DNA of 8,100 nucleotides. It comes from Bacilli bacterium (GTDB lineage Bacteria; Bacillota_I; Bacilli_A; RFN20; CAG-288). A program made the position numbers and the translations under genes. The notes beneath the pieces were generated by a model. It did no database searches and was not told where the DNA came from. It worked only from the letters and a program-made list of their open reading frames with translations. This document shows positions 1 to 7,073 of the stretch, one piece after another (position 1 is the stretch's first letter; each line of letters starts with the position of its first letter). The stretch is taken from NCBI GenBank assembly GCA_900763245.1, contig CAAFJQ010000109.1, positions 1 to 8,100 on the forward strand. Direction: 5' to 3'.

Positions 1-117
1 AACGGTTGGCAGAGAAAATACGCCCTGACAAGCAAGATGAAATCCGTCTTCGGGAATCTGGGCTACGACGAAAAGAAAATAGACGAGTTTTTAAGGACGG
101 AAGTCAAAAGCGTATAA
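1..117 (+). CDS. C-terminal end of an unrecognised protein (partial)
   Basis: Frame 1 is open from the window edge for 38 codons and stops with TAA at 115-117. The visible end is lysine-rich and reads like a helical C-terminus (contains KMKSVFGNLGYDEKKIDEF). I do not recognise the family and assign no function. Its reading direction converges on the minus-strand membrane-protein gene, and the hairpin at 159-191 lies between the two stops, which fits a gene end here. The open frame is short enough that chance cannot be excluded, but the codon composition is protein-like and the terminator placement supports it. Confidence 0.6.
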   Translation, partial: NGWQRKYALTSKMKSVFGNLGYDEKKIDEFLRTEVKSV

Positions 118-158
118 TTTCAGTGGGAGTTTAGGGTATAAACAAATTATCACGTAGC

Positions 159-191
159 AAAAAAGGTTAGCGCCGATATGACACTAACCTT
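159..191 (-). terminator. Rho-independent terminator of the membrane-protein gene
   Basis: An 8-bp perfect stem (AAGGTTAG at 163-170 with CTAACCTT at 184-191, loop 13 nt) is followed on the minus strand by six T residues (A run at 159-164 on the + strand). It lies 25 nt beyond the stop of the minus-strand gene 217-1221. On the + strand the tail is only loosely T-rich, so termination of the gene ending at 117 by the same hairpin is possible but weaker. Confidence 0.8.
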
Positions 192-216
192 AAATCGTTT
201 GTTTTAATCGACTTGA

Positions 217-1221
217 TTAAGCGGCAGGAACAAATCCAGCGATGACAGCAAATGTCATCAAGGCAATGCAGACAATCATGCAGCTAATCTGAATCGGCTT
301 GCTGTTCTTGATGTAGTTGACCTTTCTGTCAAACGGATCATAATGGAAGTTTTCTTCAAACCATCTCTTACCACCAATCTGAAGGATGCCACCGAATGTA
401 AGGGTGCTGGCACGGAATAATAACCAGAGGCCAGGATCAGGAAGCATACCGAATCTCCCCATACCGACAAGAGGTCCGACGAAGACACCGAAGATAGGGG
501 CGAGAAGGAATCCGACATGCATCAAAGCGACAGAGGAAGAGAATTCACCAGTGACGAATAACCAGTTCCAGATGGTATAGGCAATCATCATAGCAACAGT
601 GATAGCAATACCGACTGTTGTAGTACCGGTGACATTGGCGTTCCATAATGTGGACTGATTTGTGAAATAAGAAGAAGTGAAGTTGACAGGAGAACCGAGC
701 TTAGAGAAACCATCGATGAAGTAGATAGGGGAGTTGGCTGTTGTTGTTGTTCCCCAGGTAGATCCTAAGAAGAAAGCGGAAGCACCGATAGCGATGAATA
801 AACCGGAAACGCCATTGAAGTACTGCTTGTTCTTGAAAAAGTCAGTCATTGTAGCTTCTAAGATGTTGATGATGTAAAGACCTAAGACGATGACTATGAA
901 GACTGGTCCAGGAAGCAATCCGAAACAGGCAAACAATACAATAGTTCTTCCGACGAGTAATGTAGTAAGTTTTAGTGTTTCGAAGAAGACCGGCTTCATC
1001 GCGATAAGAACGATAATGCCACAAACGATGTTGAACGGAATGTTCGCATAAGCTTGGAATTTAGAAGTCAGAACAGAGATTCCTAAAATCGTCACTGTGA
1101 ACATAAGCCATTTTAAGAAGATGTCAAGGCCTGGTGTGACGCGATAATCCATCGCTTCAGGACCGGGAGCAAACATTTTCTTGAGCTTGGCGGCTCTTGC
1201 TGCTTTCTTTTCGTTGTCCAT
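217..1221 (-). CDS. Polytopic integral membrane protein of unknown function
   Basis: 334 aa. The start is well supported: AAAGGAG lies 7-8 nt upstream of the ATG on the minus strand. The N-terminal ~30 residues are charged and lysine-rich (cytoplasmic by the positive-inside rule). About eight hydrophobic stretches follow, at roughly residues 32-53, 61-80, 86-101, 103-121, 137-153, 202-222, 228-250 and 308-330, with a further semi-hydrophobic stretch around 262-282. Between the fifth and sixth lies a ~45-residue loop rich in Thr, Ser and Asn (residues 155-200), probably outside the membrane. Family-like motifs are GxxPGPVF near residue 102 and GRFGMLPDPG near 255. I do not recognise the family; a transporter or channel is possible but unsupported. 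It is divergent from the TetR/oxidoreductase operon and appears monocistronic, with its own terminator at 159-191, so it may be a TetR target. No catalytic motif was seen. Confidence 0.85.
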   Translation of the reverse strand: MDNEKKAARAAKLKKMFAPGPEAMDYRVTPGLDIFLKWLMFTVTILGISVLTSKFQAYANIPFNIVCGIIVLIAMKPVFFETLKLTTLLVGRTIVLFACFGLLPGPVFIVIVLGLYIINILEATMTDFFKNKQYFNGVSGLFIAIGASAFFLGSTWGTTTTANSPIYFIDGFSKLGSPVNFTSSYFTNQSTLWNANVTGTTTVGIAITVAMMIAYTIWNWLFVTGEFSSSVALMHVGFLLAPIFGVFVGPLVGMGRFGMLPDPGLWLLFRASTLTFGGILQIGGKRWFEENFHYDPFDRKVNYIKNSKPIQISCMIVCIALMTFAVIAGFVPAA

Positions 1222-1244
1222 GATAGGCTCCTTTTTGATAACGT

Positions 1245-1271
1245 GTTTCCGGCAAAAGAATAATCGGAAAC
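1245..1271 (-). promoter_or_regulatory. Leader hairpin upstream of the membrane-protein gene
   Basis: A perfect 7-bp inverted repeat, GTTTCCG (1245-1251) and CGGAAAC (1265-1271), with a 13-nt loop, lies about 10 nt before the Shine-Dalgarno of the 217-1221 gene. In the mRNA it would form a 5' UTR hairpin; in DNA it could be a protein site. There is no T run, so it is not a terminator. Function is inferred from position only. Confidence 0.4.
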
Positions 1272-1291
1272 CCTATGGGTTAACTATAACC
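1269..1291 (-). promoter_or_regulatory. Overlapping palindromes on a candidate -10 box (putative operator)
   Basis: Two small perfect palindromes overlap: AACCC-TAT-GGGTT (1269-1281) and GGTTA-ACTA-TAACC (1278-1291). On the minus strand they cover TATAGT (1283-1288), a 5/6 match to the -10 consensus facing the membrane-protein gene; no good -35 hexamer is seen 17 bp upstream of it. Symmetric sites over a core promoter are typical of dimeric repressors. The TetR protein encoded next door is the obvious candidate to bind here, but that is inference. Confidence 0.35.
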
Positions 1292-1381
1292 TAAAGAAAG
1301 TAGGAAAGAAACCAAATATGTAATACTCTTTGTCACTTTTGTCTCAAAACAATACGTTTTTGAATTAGTGTCTCATGAAAA

Positions 1382-1410
1382 TTGATAAACAAATGTTGTT
1401 ATGTTATTCT
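1382..1410 (+). promoter_or_regulatory. Promoter of the TetR-oxidoreductase-hypA operon
   Basis: TTGATA (1382-1387, 5/6 match to -35) is followed after 17 bp by TATTCT (1405-1410, 4/6 match to -10), with an extended -10 TG at 1402-1403. The predicted start near 1417 leaves a ~46-nt leader before the ATG at 1463. Just upstream are a TTTTG-TCT-CAAAA palindrome (1337-1349) and two TGTCTCA copies (1340-1346, 1369-1375), possible operator elements. The in-frame TTG at 1382 is the -35 box itself, which argues that translation begins downstream. Confidence 0.55.
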
Positions 1411-1462
1411 CAAGCAGAATATTTTTTATTTTTTTGTAAAAACCAAAAATGTGAGGGCATAC

Positions 1463-1996
1463 ATGTCAAAAAGCATCACCAAACAACATATCACCGATTG
1501 CTTCAACGCTTTATCCAGGAAATATTCTTTGGATAAAATCACCGTCAATATGATCATCGAAGAATCCGGTGTATCAAAAGCTACATTCTATCGATATTTT
1601 TTGGATAAATATGATGTCATGAATTACAACTACAAACGAGTTCTTGATGAGATCTTTTCCAAAAACGCATGCAAGAGCTGGTTTGACCTCATTCTGAATA
1701 TTCTGACATTCATCGAAAAAGACAGCGCTCGTGTCAAGAATGCCTTTATGTATTTCGGCGTGAACTCTTACGCTCAGTATGTCTTCGAGTACTCTTTCAA
1801 TCGTATGAATGAGAAATGTATAGAGAAGAACAAGCAATGTCTCAGTGACAAAGAGATCTACACAGCGAAATTCATCATCTATGGTTCAGTCTATACCGTA
1901 AGGGACTGGTTATTCAGCGGAAGACCAATACAGAAAAAAGAGTTGGCAAAACAGATCGATGATGCCATTCCTGACAAATACAAAGCGTTGCTCTGA
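1463..1996 (+). CDS. TetR/AcrR-family transcriptional regulator
   Basis: 177 aa from the ATG at 1463, which follows GAGGG (1453-1457) by 5 nt. The frame stays open back to a TTG at 1382, but that stretch holds the promoter and gives a cysteine- and phenylalanine-rich non-conserved extension, so I reject it. Residues 5-50 form the TetR-type DNA-binding domain: helices around ITDCFNALSRKY and the recognition region EESGVSKATFYRYFLDKYD (about residues 33-51), a near-textbook TetR signature. The C-terminal half is a helical ligand/dimer domain ending in VRDWLFSGRPIQKKELA (146-162), which resembles the C-terminal domain of DhaS-like TetR proteins (TetR_C_8 type). The effector is unknown. It is the first gene of an operon, 50 bp before the oxidoreductase, so autoregulation and control of the redox genes and possibly the divergent membrane protein are likely. 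It might act as an activator, as DhaS does. Confidence 0.9.
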   Translation: MSKSITKQHITDCFNALSRKYSLDKITVNMIIEESGVSKATFYRYFLDKYDVMNYNYKRVLDEIFSKNACKSWFDLILNILTFIEKDSARVKNAFMYFGVNSYAQYVFEYSFNRMNEKCIEKNKQCLSDKEIYTAKFIIYGSVYTVRDWLFSGRPIQKKELAKQIDDAIPDKYKALL

Positions 1997-2046
1997 CAAA
2001 AAAAGAAATATCCGAAAAATCAATCATAGAAAGGAGATATTACACT

Positions 2047-4710
2047 ATGGCTATGAGAAAAAGCATTTTGCACCTTGTCAAAGTGATGGGTGGCATTGCT
2101 GGTATGATGACAAAAATCACAGAAGAGTCCCCCGAATACTATGCACTGAATTGTCTTACTGACGAAGAAGCCGATGTCGCTTCCTCTCTCGGCTTAAGAA
2201 AGCCTAGAACTCTTGAGTATGTTGCGGAGAAGTGCAAAAAATCCAAAGAAGACACCAAGAGAATCCTCGATCGTTTAGGATACCTCGGTGTCATCAAAAT
2301 CTATTCCGAAAAAGGAGAGACACTCTACTTCATGCAAATCTTCGCTCCTGGCACTTTGGAGATGATGGTCGGCTGCACCGAAAACGTCAAAGAACATCCT
2401 GAAATCGCAAAGGCTTTCGAAGCCTATACGCGTGGTTTGATGGAATCCATGGGCACCATGCTTCCTTATGGTGCAAGCATGATGAGAGTCATCCCGATTG
2501 AGTCCGCAATCGCAAGCGACAGCAAGGCCGTCCCTTACGAAAAGATTTCCTACTATCTCGATAAATATGATACCTTCTCTGTTTCTCCTTGCTCCTGCCG
2601 CCGTTCCAGAAGAATCATCGGCGAAGGCTGCGGACACTTAGAAGATGATATGTGCGTTCAGATGGGTACTGGAGCCGAATACTTCATCAAAACCGGAAAA
2701 GCAAGACAGATCACAAAAGAAGAAGCTAAAGAAATCTTCAGAAAAGCCGAAGAAAACGGTCTTATGCACCAGATGCCGAACTTAGAAGGCCCTGGCGAAT
2801 CCGCCGCTATCTGCAACTGCTGTGCCTGCTCTTGCTTCGCCATCCGTATCTCCACCATGTTCCGTTGCCCTGACGCTGAAAGAAGCAACTACCATGCTGA
2901 AATCAATCAGGCCAACTGTGTCGCCTGCGGTCAGTGTGTCGAAAACTGCCCGACCAATGCAATCAAGCTCGGTCAGAAGCTTTGCACCAAGAAGCCTTTG
3001 GAAGTTGAAAAATACGACAAGGTCAGAAACACCATTTGGGGTAAAGACAGATGGAATATCGATTATCGTGAAAACAGACAGGACACCTTGGAAACAGGTA
3101 CTGCTCCTTGTAAGACAGCCTGCCCTGCCCATATCGCTGTCCAGGGTTACATCAGACTCGCTTCCATGGGCAAATACCGTGAAGCCCTTGAATTGATCAA
3201 GAAAGAAAATCCCTTCCCGGCAATCTGCGGCCGTATCTGTCCTCATAAATGCGAAGATGCCTGTACCCGCGGTCAGATCGATAAGGGTGTCGCTATCGAT
3301 GAAATCAAAAAGTTCATCGCTGACAAAGACAAAAACAGCGCTGACAGATTCATCCCGACAAAGAAACACGATTATTCCAAGAAGCATATTGCTGTCATCG
3401 GTTCCGGTCCTGCCGGTCTCTCCTGCGCTTATTATCTTGCAGTCGACGGCTACTCTGTGACCGTCTTTGAAAAAGAAGAGAAGTTAGGCGGCATGATGAC
3501 ACTTGGTATCCCTGCCTTCCGTCTTGAAAAAGATGTCGTCGAAGCTGAAATCGATATTCTCCGTGAACTCGGCGTTCAGTTTGTCACCGGTGTCGAAGTC
3601 GGAAAAGACAAGACCATCGCCCAGCTTAAGGAAGAAGGATTTGATGGATTCTATCTTGCAATCGGTGCAAGCGAAGGAAGAAAGCTCGGCATTGAAGGAG
3701 AAGATGCAAACGGTGTCATCTTAGGTGTCGACTTCCTCAAGTCTGTCGCTTTGAACAAGCAGGAACCTCTTCACGGAAATGTTGTCGTCATCGGTGGTGG
3801 AAACGTCGCTATCGACGTCGCAAGAACAGCAACAAGATGCAATGCCGAAACTGTCAATATGTACTCTTTGGAGCAGAGAAAAGAAATGCCTGCGCTTGAA
3901 GAAGAGATCGAAGAAGCGGAAAGCGAAAAGGTCATCATCAACAATGGCTATGGCCCGAAGCGCATCTTAGTCGAAGACGGCAAGGTCGTCGGCGTCGAAT
4001 TCAAGAAGTGTCTCTCCGTCTTCAATAGCGAAGGCAGATTCTCTCCGACCTATGATGAAAATGATACCATCACAGTGAAAGCAGACTATGTCCTTGTCTC
4101 TATCGGTCAGAGGATCGAATGGGGCCACCTCCTTGACGGAACCAATGTCACAGTCAAGAAGAATGGTGCTGTCGAAGTCGATCAGTTCTATGTTACCGGA
4201 GAGAGCAATATTGTCGCAGGCGGTGATTGTGTCACCGGTCCGAAGTTTGCCATCAATGCAATCGCAGGCGGAAAAGAAGGATCCATCTCTCTTCATAGAG
4301 CAGTATGGCCTGGACAGACACAGAAATACGGAAGAGACAGAAGAGTCTATGTCGAACTCGACAAAGACAACCTCGAACTTACCGGTTATGACAATGTCAA
4401 GCGTCAGCGCCCGTTGTCCATCAACGAGAATCACGGCACTTTCAAAGATACAAGAGCCACTTTCACTGAAGAGCAGATGAAACTTGAAACTTCCCGCTGC
4501 TTAGGATGCGGTGCCGCTAAGGTCGACTCCTATATGTGTATCGGCTGCGGACAGTGCACGACAAAGTGCAAGTTCGATGCCATCCACCTTGTCAGAAACG
4601 ATAAGACCGTTATCGCCAAGGTTTATGAAAAGCTTCCGCTTGAAATGGCAAAGCATGCCATCAAGCGTGTCGGAAAGATCATCGTCAAGCCTATCTCCAA
4701 GAAGGATTAA
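2047..4710 (+). CDS. Multidomain iron-sulfur/FAD NAD(P)H oxidoreductase (wHTH-FeS-GltD-like-ferredoxin fusion)
   Basis: 887 aa; AAGGAG at 2031-2036 lies 10 nt before the ATG. Modules in order: a winged-helix-like region (about 37-98); a cysteine-rich module with C182, C184, C195 and C203, then ICNCCACSC (C256, C258, C259, C261, C263), of the kind preceding ferredoxin domains in many anaerobe 4Fe-4S proteins; one 4Fe-4S motif (C291, C294, C297, C301); a GltD/dihydropyrimidine-dehydrogenase-type N-domain with C355, C359, C394, C398, C402 and C406; an FAD Rossmann motif GSGPAG (452-457); an NAD(P)H motif GGGNVA (583-588); the distal flavin motif GGD (725-727); and a C-terminal ferredoxin (C818, C821, then C831, C834, C837, C841). 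The GltD-like part normally moves electrons between NAD(P)H and iron-sulfur clusters. The physiological partner is unknown, and glutamate synthase activity is not implied because no large subunit is present. It is cytoplasmic: no signal peptide or membrane segment was seen. HypA follows 3 nt later. Confidence 0.9.
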   Translation: MAMRKSILHLVKVMGGIAGMMTKITEESPEYYALNCLTDEEADVASSLGLRKPRTLEYVAEKCKKSKEDTKRILDRLGYLGVIKIYSEKGETLYFMQIFAPGTLEMMVGCTENVKEHPEIAKAFEAYTRGLMESMGTMLPYGASMMRVIPIESAIASDSKAVPYEKISYYLDKYDTFSVSPCSCRRSRRIIGEGCGHLEDDMCVQMGTGAEYFIKTGKARQITKEEAKEIFRKAEENGLMHQMPNLEGPGESAAICNCCACSCFAIRISTMFRCPDAERSNYHAEINQANCVACGQCVENCPTNAIKLGQKLCTKKPLEVEKYDKVRNTIWGKDRWNIDYRENRQDTLETGTAPCKTACPAHIAVQGYIRLASMGKYREALELIKKENPFPAICGRICPHKCEDACTRGQIDKGVAIDEIKKFIADKDKNSADRFIPTKKHDYSKKHIAVIGSGPAGLSCAYYLAVDGYSVTVFEKEEKLGGMMTLGIPAFRLEKDVVEAEIDILRELGVQFVTGVEVGKDKTIAQLKEEGFDGFYLAIGASEGRKLGIEGEDANGVILGVDFLKSVALNKQEPLHGNVVVIGGGNVAIDVARTATRCNAETVNMYSLEQRKEMPALEEEIEEAESEKVIINNGYGPKRILVEDGKVVGVEFKKCLSVFNSEGRFSPTYDENDTITVKADYVLVSIGQRIEWGHLLDGTNVTVKKNGAVEVDQFYVTGESNIVAGGDCVTGPKFAINAIAGGKEGSISLHRAVWPGQTQKYGRDRRVYVELDKDNLELTGYDNVKRQRPLSINENHGTFKDTRATFTEEQMKLETSRCLGCGAAKVDSYMCIGCGQCTTKCKFDAIHLVRNDKTVIAKVYEKLPLEMAKHAIKRVGKIIVKPISKKD

Positions 4711-4713
4711 GAA

Positions 4714-5094
4714 ATGCACGAACTGGGTATCGTATTTGAAATTGTCCGCGTTGTCGAACAAGCTGTCAAAGAAGAGAACCTTCCTGCTGTTGATACAATC
4801 GTTCTTCAAGTCGGTGAGTTATGCGGTGTCATCCCCGTCTACTTGGATGAGTGCTGGCCCGCCGCCATCGACAAGAAGCCTTTCTTCAAAAACACAAAGC
4901 TGAAACTGGAAGTCATTCCAGGTATGGCGCGCTGTCAGCATTGTGGAGAAGTATTCAATGTCATCGCCAATGAAGGATATTGTCCGAAATGCAATTCCTT
5001 CGATAAAGATCTTCTTTCCGGAAGAGAATTCCTCATCAAAGAGATTCTCGTTCCTGAAGTCGTCGAAGAAGAGCAGCAAGAAGAGAAAAAGTAA
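4714..5094 (+). CDS. hypA: HypA/HybF-type nickel metallochaperone
   Basis: 126 aa. It begins MHEL, with the invariant His2 and Glu3 used for nickel binding in HypA. The zinc site is C74-x2-C77 and C90-x2-C93, and the middle contains VGELCGV, typical of the family (VGELSGV). HypA hands Ni to [NiFe]-hydrogenase precursors, and to urease in some species. The length slightly exceeds the usual ~113-118 aa because of an acidic tail (PEVVEEEQQEEKK). The start codon lies 3 nt after the oxidoreductase stop, and its ribosome site AAGGA (4702-4706) is inside that gene, so the two are translationally coupled. No hypB, C, D, E or F or hydrogenase gene is in the window. It may therefore serve a nickel or zinc enzyme elsewhere, or act with the flavoprotein in an undescribed role; the family call is firm, the role is not. 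Confidence 0.92.
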   Translation: MHELGIVFEIVRVVEQAVKEENLPAVDTIVLQVGELCGVIPVYLDECWPAAIDKKPFFKNTKLKLEVIPGMARCQHCGEVFNVIANEGYCPKCNSFDKDLLSGREFLIKEILVPEVVEEEQQEEKK

Positions 5095-5101
5095 GTAATT
5101 G

Positions 5102-5130
5102 AAAAGCGTTGGCATCGACCAACGCTTTTT
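5102..5130 (+). terminator. Rho-independent terminator, probably bidirectional
   Basis: A perfect 11-bp stem AAAAGCGTTGG (5102-5112) / CCAACGCTTTT (5119-5129), with 6-nt loop CATCGA, is followed by T-rich sequence to about 5140. It lies 7 nt after the hypA stop and 19 nt past the stop of the convergent M18 gene. On the minus strand the tail has only four Ts, so termination there is plausible but weaker. Confidence 0.93.
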
Positions 5131-5148
5131 CTATTTTTTTAAGATTGT

Positions 5149-6504
5149 TTATGCGGCTAAGAATGCTTTATAAGCAAGATAAGCTTCATAGACATCAGCT
5201 TTAGAAACAATCTCCATCGGAGCATGCATCGAAAGGACAGGAACACCGGCATCCAGGACATACATATTGTAGTTTCCTAAGATATAAGCGATTGTTCCTC
5301 CACCGCCCTGATCGACTTTTCCGATTTCGGAAGTCTGATAGTGGATGTTGTTATCATCCATGGTCTTTCTGATGAAGGACAAGAATTCAGGCATTGCATC
5401 ATTGCATCCCGACTTTCCTCTTGCACCAGTGTATTTGTTGAAGACGATACCCTTTCCAAAATAGCAGGAGTTTCTCGGCTCATTGACGCTAGGATAGATC
5501 GGATCGACTGCACAAGAGACATCGCTTGAGAGCATCTTGGTGTTGGACATAGCATGACGGACAGCAAGGAAAGAATCCTTTCCTTCACGATAGAGCATTT
5601 CAGCGACAGTGTCTTCGAACCATTTGGACTGGGCACCGGTTGCACCGATAGAACCGACCTCTTCTTTGTCGACCAAAACAGCCACTGTCGTATATTCCTG
5701 TTTTCCGGCATCGAGGACTGCTCTTAAGGAAGTGTAGGCGCAGACTTTATCATCATGTCCATAACCAGCGATCATGCTTCTGTCCAAACCATAATCACGG
5801 GCAGGTCCTGCAGGAACAGCATGGAGTTCAGAAGAGAGGAAATCCTCTTCTTCCATTCCGTATTTTTCTTTCAGCAGATCAAGGATATAATTCTTGCATT
5901 TGTCATCTTTTCCAGGGATGTTACCGATTGTGATATCCAAGTCTTCGCCCTGGATGACTTCACTTGCTTTCTTGGAAAGCTGGTCAGCGGAAAGATGGAT
6001 GAGAAGATCGGTGATACCGACAACGGGATCGTTTTCGTCTTCGCCGATAGAGACCTCAAAAGAGGTTCCGTCTTTCTTATAGACAATGCCGTGGATGGCA
6101 AGAGGAATGGTTACATACTGATATTTCTTGATCCCACCATAATAATGTGTTTCGAAAAGGGCAAATCCGCCTTTTTCGTATAATGGGTTCTGTTTGATAT
6201 CAAGACGAGGAGAATCAATATGAGCGCCTAAGACTCTCATTCCTTCTTCGATTGACTTTTCACCGATGACAGCAGCAAGGAAGTTCTTTCCCTTGTTGAC
6301 AGCATAGACCTTGTCACCAGGATGAAGTTCTTTGACTTCGTCAAGCTCTTTGAATCCGTTCTTCTTTGCAATGGCAACAGCTTCTTTTGTTGCCATTCTC
6401 TCTGTCTTTCCATTAGTGAGGAAATCCATGTATTCTTTTGAAAAAGCAAAGATTTCATCTTTCTTTGCTTTGTCAGCATCCGTCCAAACATTTTTTGCGT
6501 ACAT
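5149..6504 (-). CDS. M18-family zinc aminopeptidase
   Basis: 451 aa, within the usual size of family M18 (aspartyl aminopeptidase/APE1-like). Its members remove N-terminal residues, often acidic ones, from peptides in the cytoplasm using two metal ions and form large multimers. Expected motifs are present: GAHIDSPR with H95 and D97; GYGHDD with the likely bridging ligand D251; DKEEVGS with E281 (general base) and E282 (ligand); SSDVS with D328; and SMHAPMEI with H427 as the last ligand. Nothing is missing, so it should be active. No signal peptide is visible. AGGAGG lies 9 nt before the ATG, inside the 23-nt gap after the membrane anti-sigma candidate, and no promoter-sized gap separates them, so it is probably the third gene of that operon. 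Substrate preference cannot be read from the sequence. Confidence 0.95.
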   Translation of the reverse strand: MYAKNVWTDADKAKKDEIFAFSKEYMDFLTNGKTERMATKEAVAIAKKNGFKELDEVKELHPGDKVYAVNKGKNFLAAVIGEKSIEEGMRVLGAHIDSPRLDIKQNPLYEKGGFALFETHYYGGIKKYQYVTIPLAIHGIVYKKDGTSFEVSIGEDENDPVVGITDLLIHLSADQLSKKASEVIQGEDLDITIGNIPGKDDKCKNYILDLLKEKYGMEEEDFLSSELHAVPAGPARDYGLDRSMIAGYGHDDKVCAYTSLRAVLDAGKQEYTTVAVLVDKEEVGSIGATGAQSKWFEDTVAEMLYREGKDSFLAVRHAMSNTKMLSSDVSCAVDPIYPSVNEPRNSCYFGKGIVFNKYTGARGKSGCNDAMPEFLSFIRKTMDDNNIHYQTSEIGKVDQGGGGTIAYILGNYNMYVLDAGVPVLSMHAPMEIVSKADVYEAYLAYKAFLAA

Positions 6505-6527
6505 TCTTGTTGTCCTCCTATATATAT

Positions 6528-7073
6528 TTATAAAATCAACACGCCGCTTTGTATGACAAACGATTCTTCATAAGATAAATAACTGAAAGAGATCTGATGT
6601 CTTTCTTTTGTTTCGACATGACAAGTGAACTGATTATCTATCACATTTTCATGTTCTAATGTTTTACCATTTTCTCTAACGATAAGCTTTTCCATATCCA
6701 TATTTGAATTGTTATCCTTGAAGAGAACATCATTGCTCTTTTCAATGAATTCAAGCACAAGGCAATACTCGCTGTTTTCGCCGAAAATGAGCTTTTTTGT
6801 TTTTTCAGCCATTGTCGGAGCCTGTTCGTTATCAAAATAATCAGTATTTGCTTTATTATCGTGAGAAAGCCCATGACTGAAAGCAAAGTAGGAAGAAACA
6901 CCCACAATGCAGGTCAAAGAAGCGGATGCCAGAATCGGTATCATTTTCAGCATAGTAGAGGGCTTTTTCTTCGGTTTGAAAGAGAGTCCTTCTTTTGCTT
7001 CTTCAAGACGATTATTGAAATTCATCTCCTTTTCATAGGATTGGAATATCTCTCTCTTCAGTTTTCTATTCAT
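6528..7073 (-). CDS. Single-pass membrane protein, candidate anti-sigma factor
   Basis: 181 aa. The N-terminal ~40 residues are strongly charged and helical (cytoplasmic), followed by one membrane segment at about residues 42-66, a positively charged stretch (KPKKKPS) just before it marking the inside, and a ~115-residue polar domain outside. The ATG overlaps the sigma-factor stop by 4 nt (ATGA), so translation is coupled; there is no clear Shine-Dalgarno of its own. Position and topology match membrane anti-sigma factors that sequester an ECF sigma via the cytoplasmic tail. The HxxxCxxC zinc motif of ZAS-type anti-sigma factors is absent. The outer domain has two cysteines (C104, C151) that could form a disulfide bond if it is exported. 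No family is recognised from sequence alone; the anti-sigma role is inferred from context. The 23-nt gap to the aminopeptidase suggests co-transcription. Confidence 0.75.
   Translation of the reverse strand: MNRKLKREIFQSYEKEMNFNNRLEEAKEGLSFKPKKKPSTMLKMIPILASASLTCIVGVSSYFAFSHGLSHDNKANTDYFDNEQAPTMAEKTKKLIFGENSEYCLVLEFIEKSNDVLFKDNNSNMDMEKLIVRENGKTLEHENVIDNQFTCHVETKERHQISFSYLSYEESFVIQSGVLIL

Noticed and set aside
1382..1462. N-terminal extension of the TetR protein from a TTG at 1382
   Set aside because: The TTG is part of a good -35 box, the extension has no ribosome site and its composition is unlike a TetR N-terminus; the ATG at 1463 has GAGGG at proper spacing.
2782..3387. Long open frame (201 codons) antisense to the oxidoreductase gene
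   Set aside because: It lies wholly inside a confidently identified gene; the product has no recognisable motif and reflects the codon bias of the real strand. The same holds for the antisense frame at 3967-4434.
2047..4710. Annotation as glutamate synthase small subunit (gltD)
   Set aside because: Only the central module is GltD-like; there is no large subunit gene nearby and the extra N- and C-terminal iron-sulfur modules point to another electron-transfer role.
5755..6183. 142-codon + strand frame inside the M18 gene
   Set aside because: It overlaps conserved M18 coding sequence on the other strand and has no ribosome site or recognisable domain.
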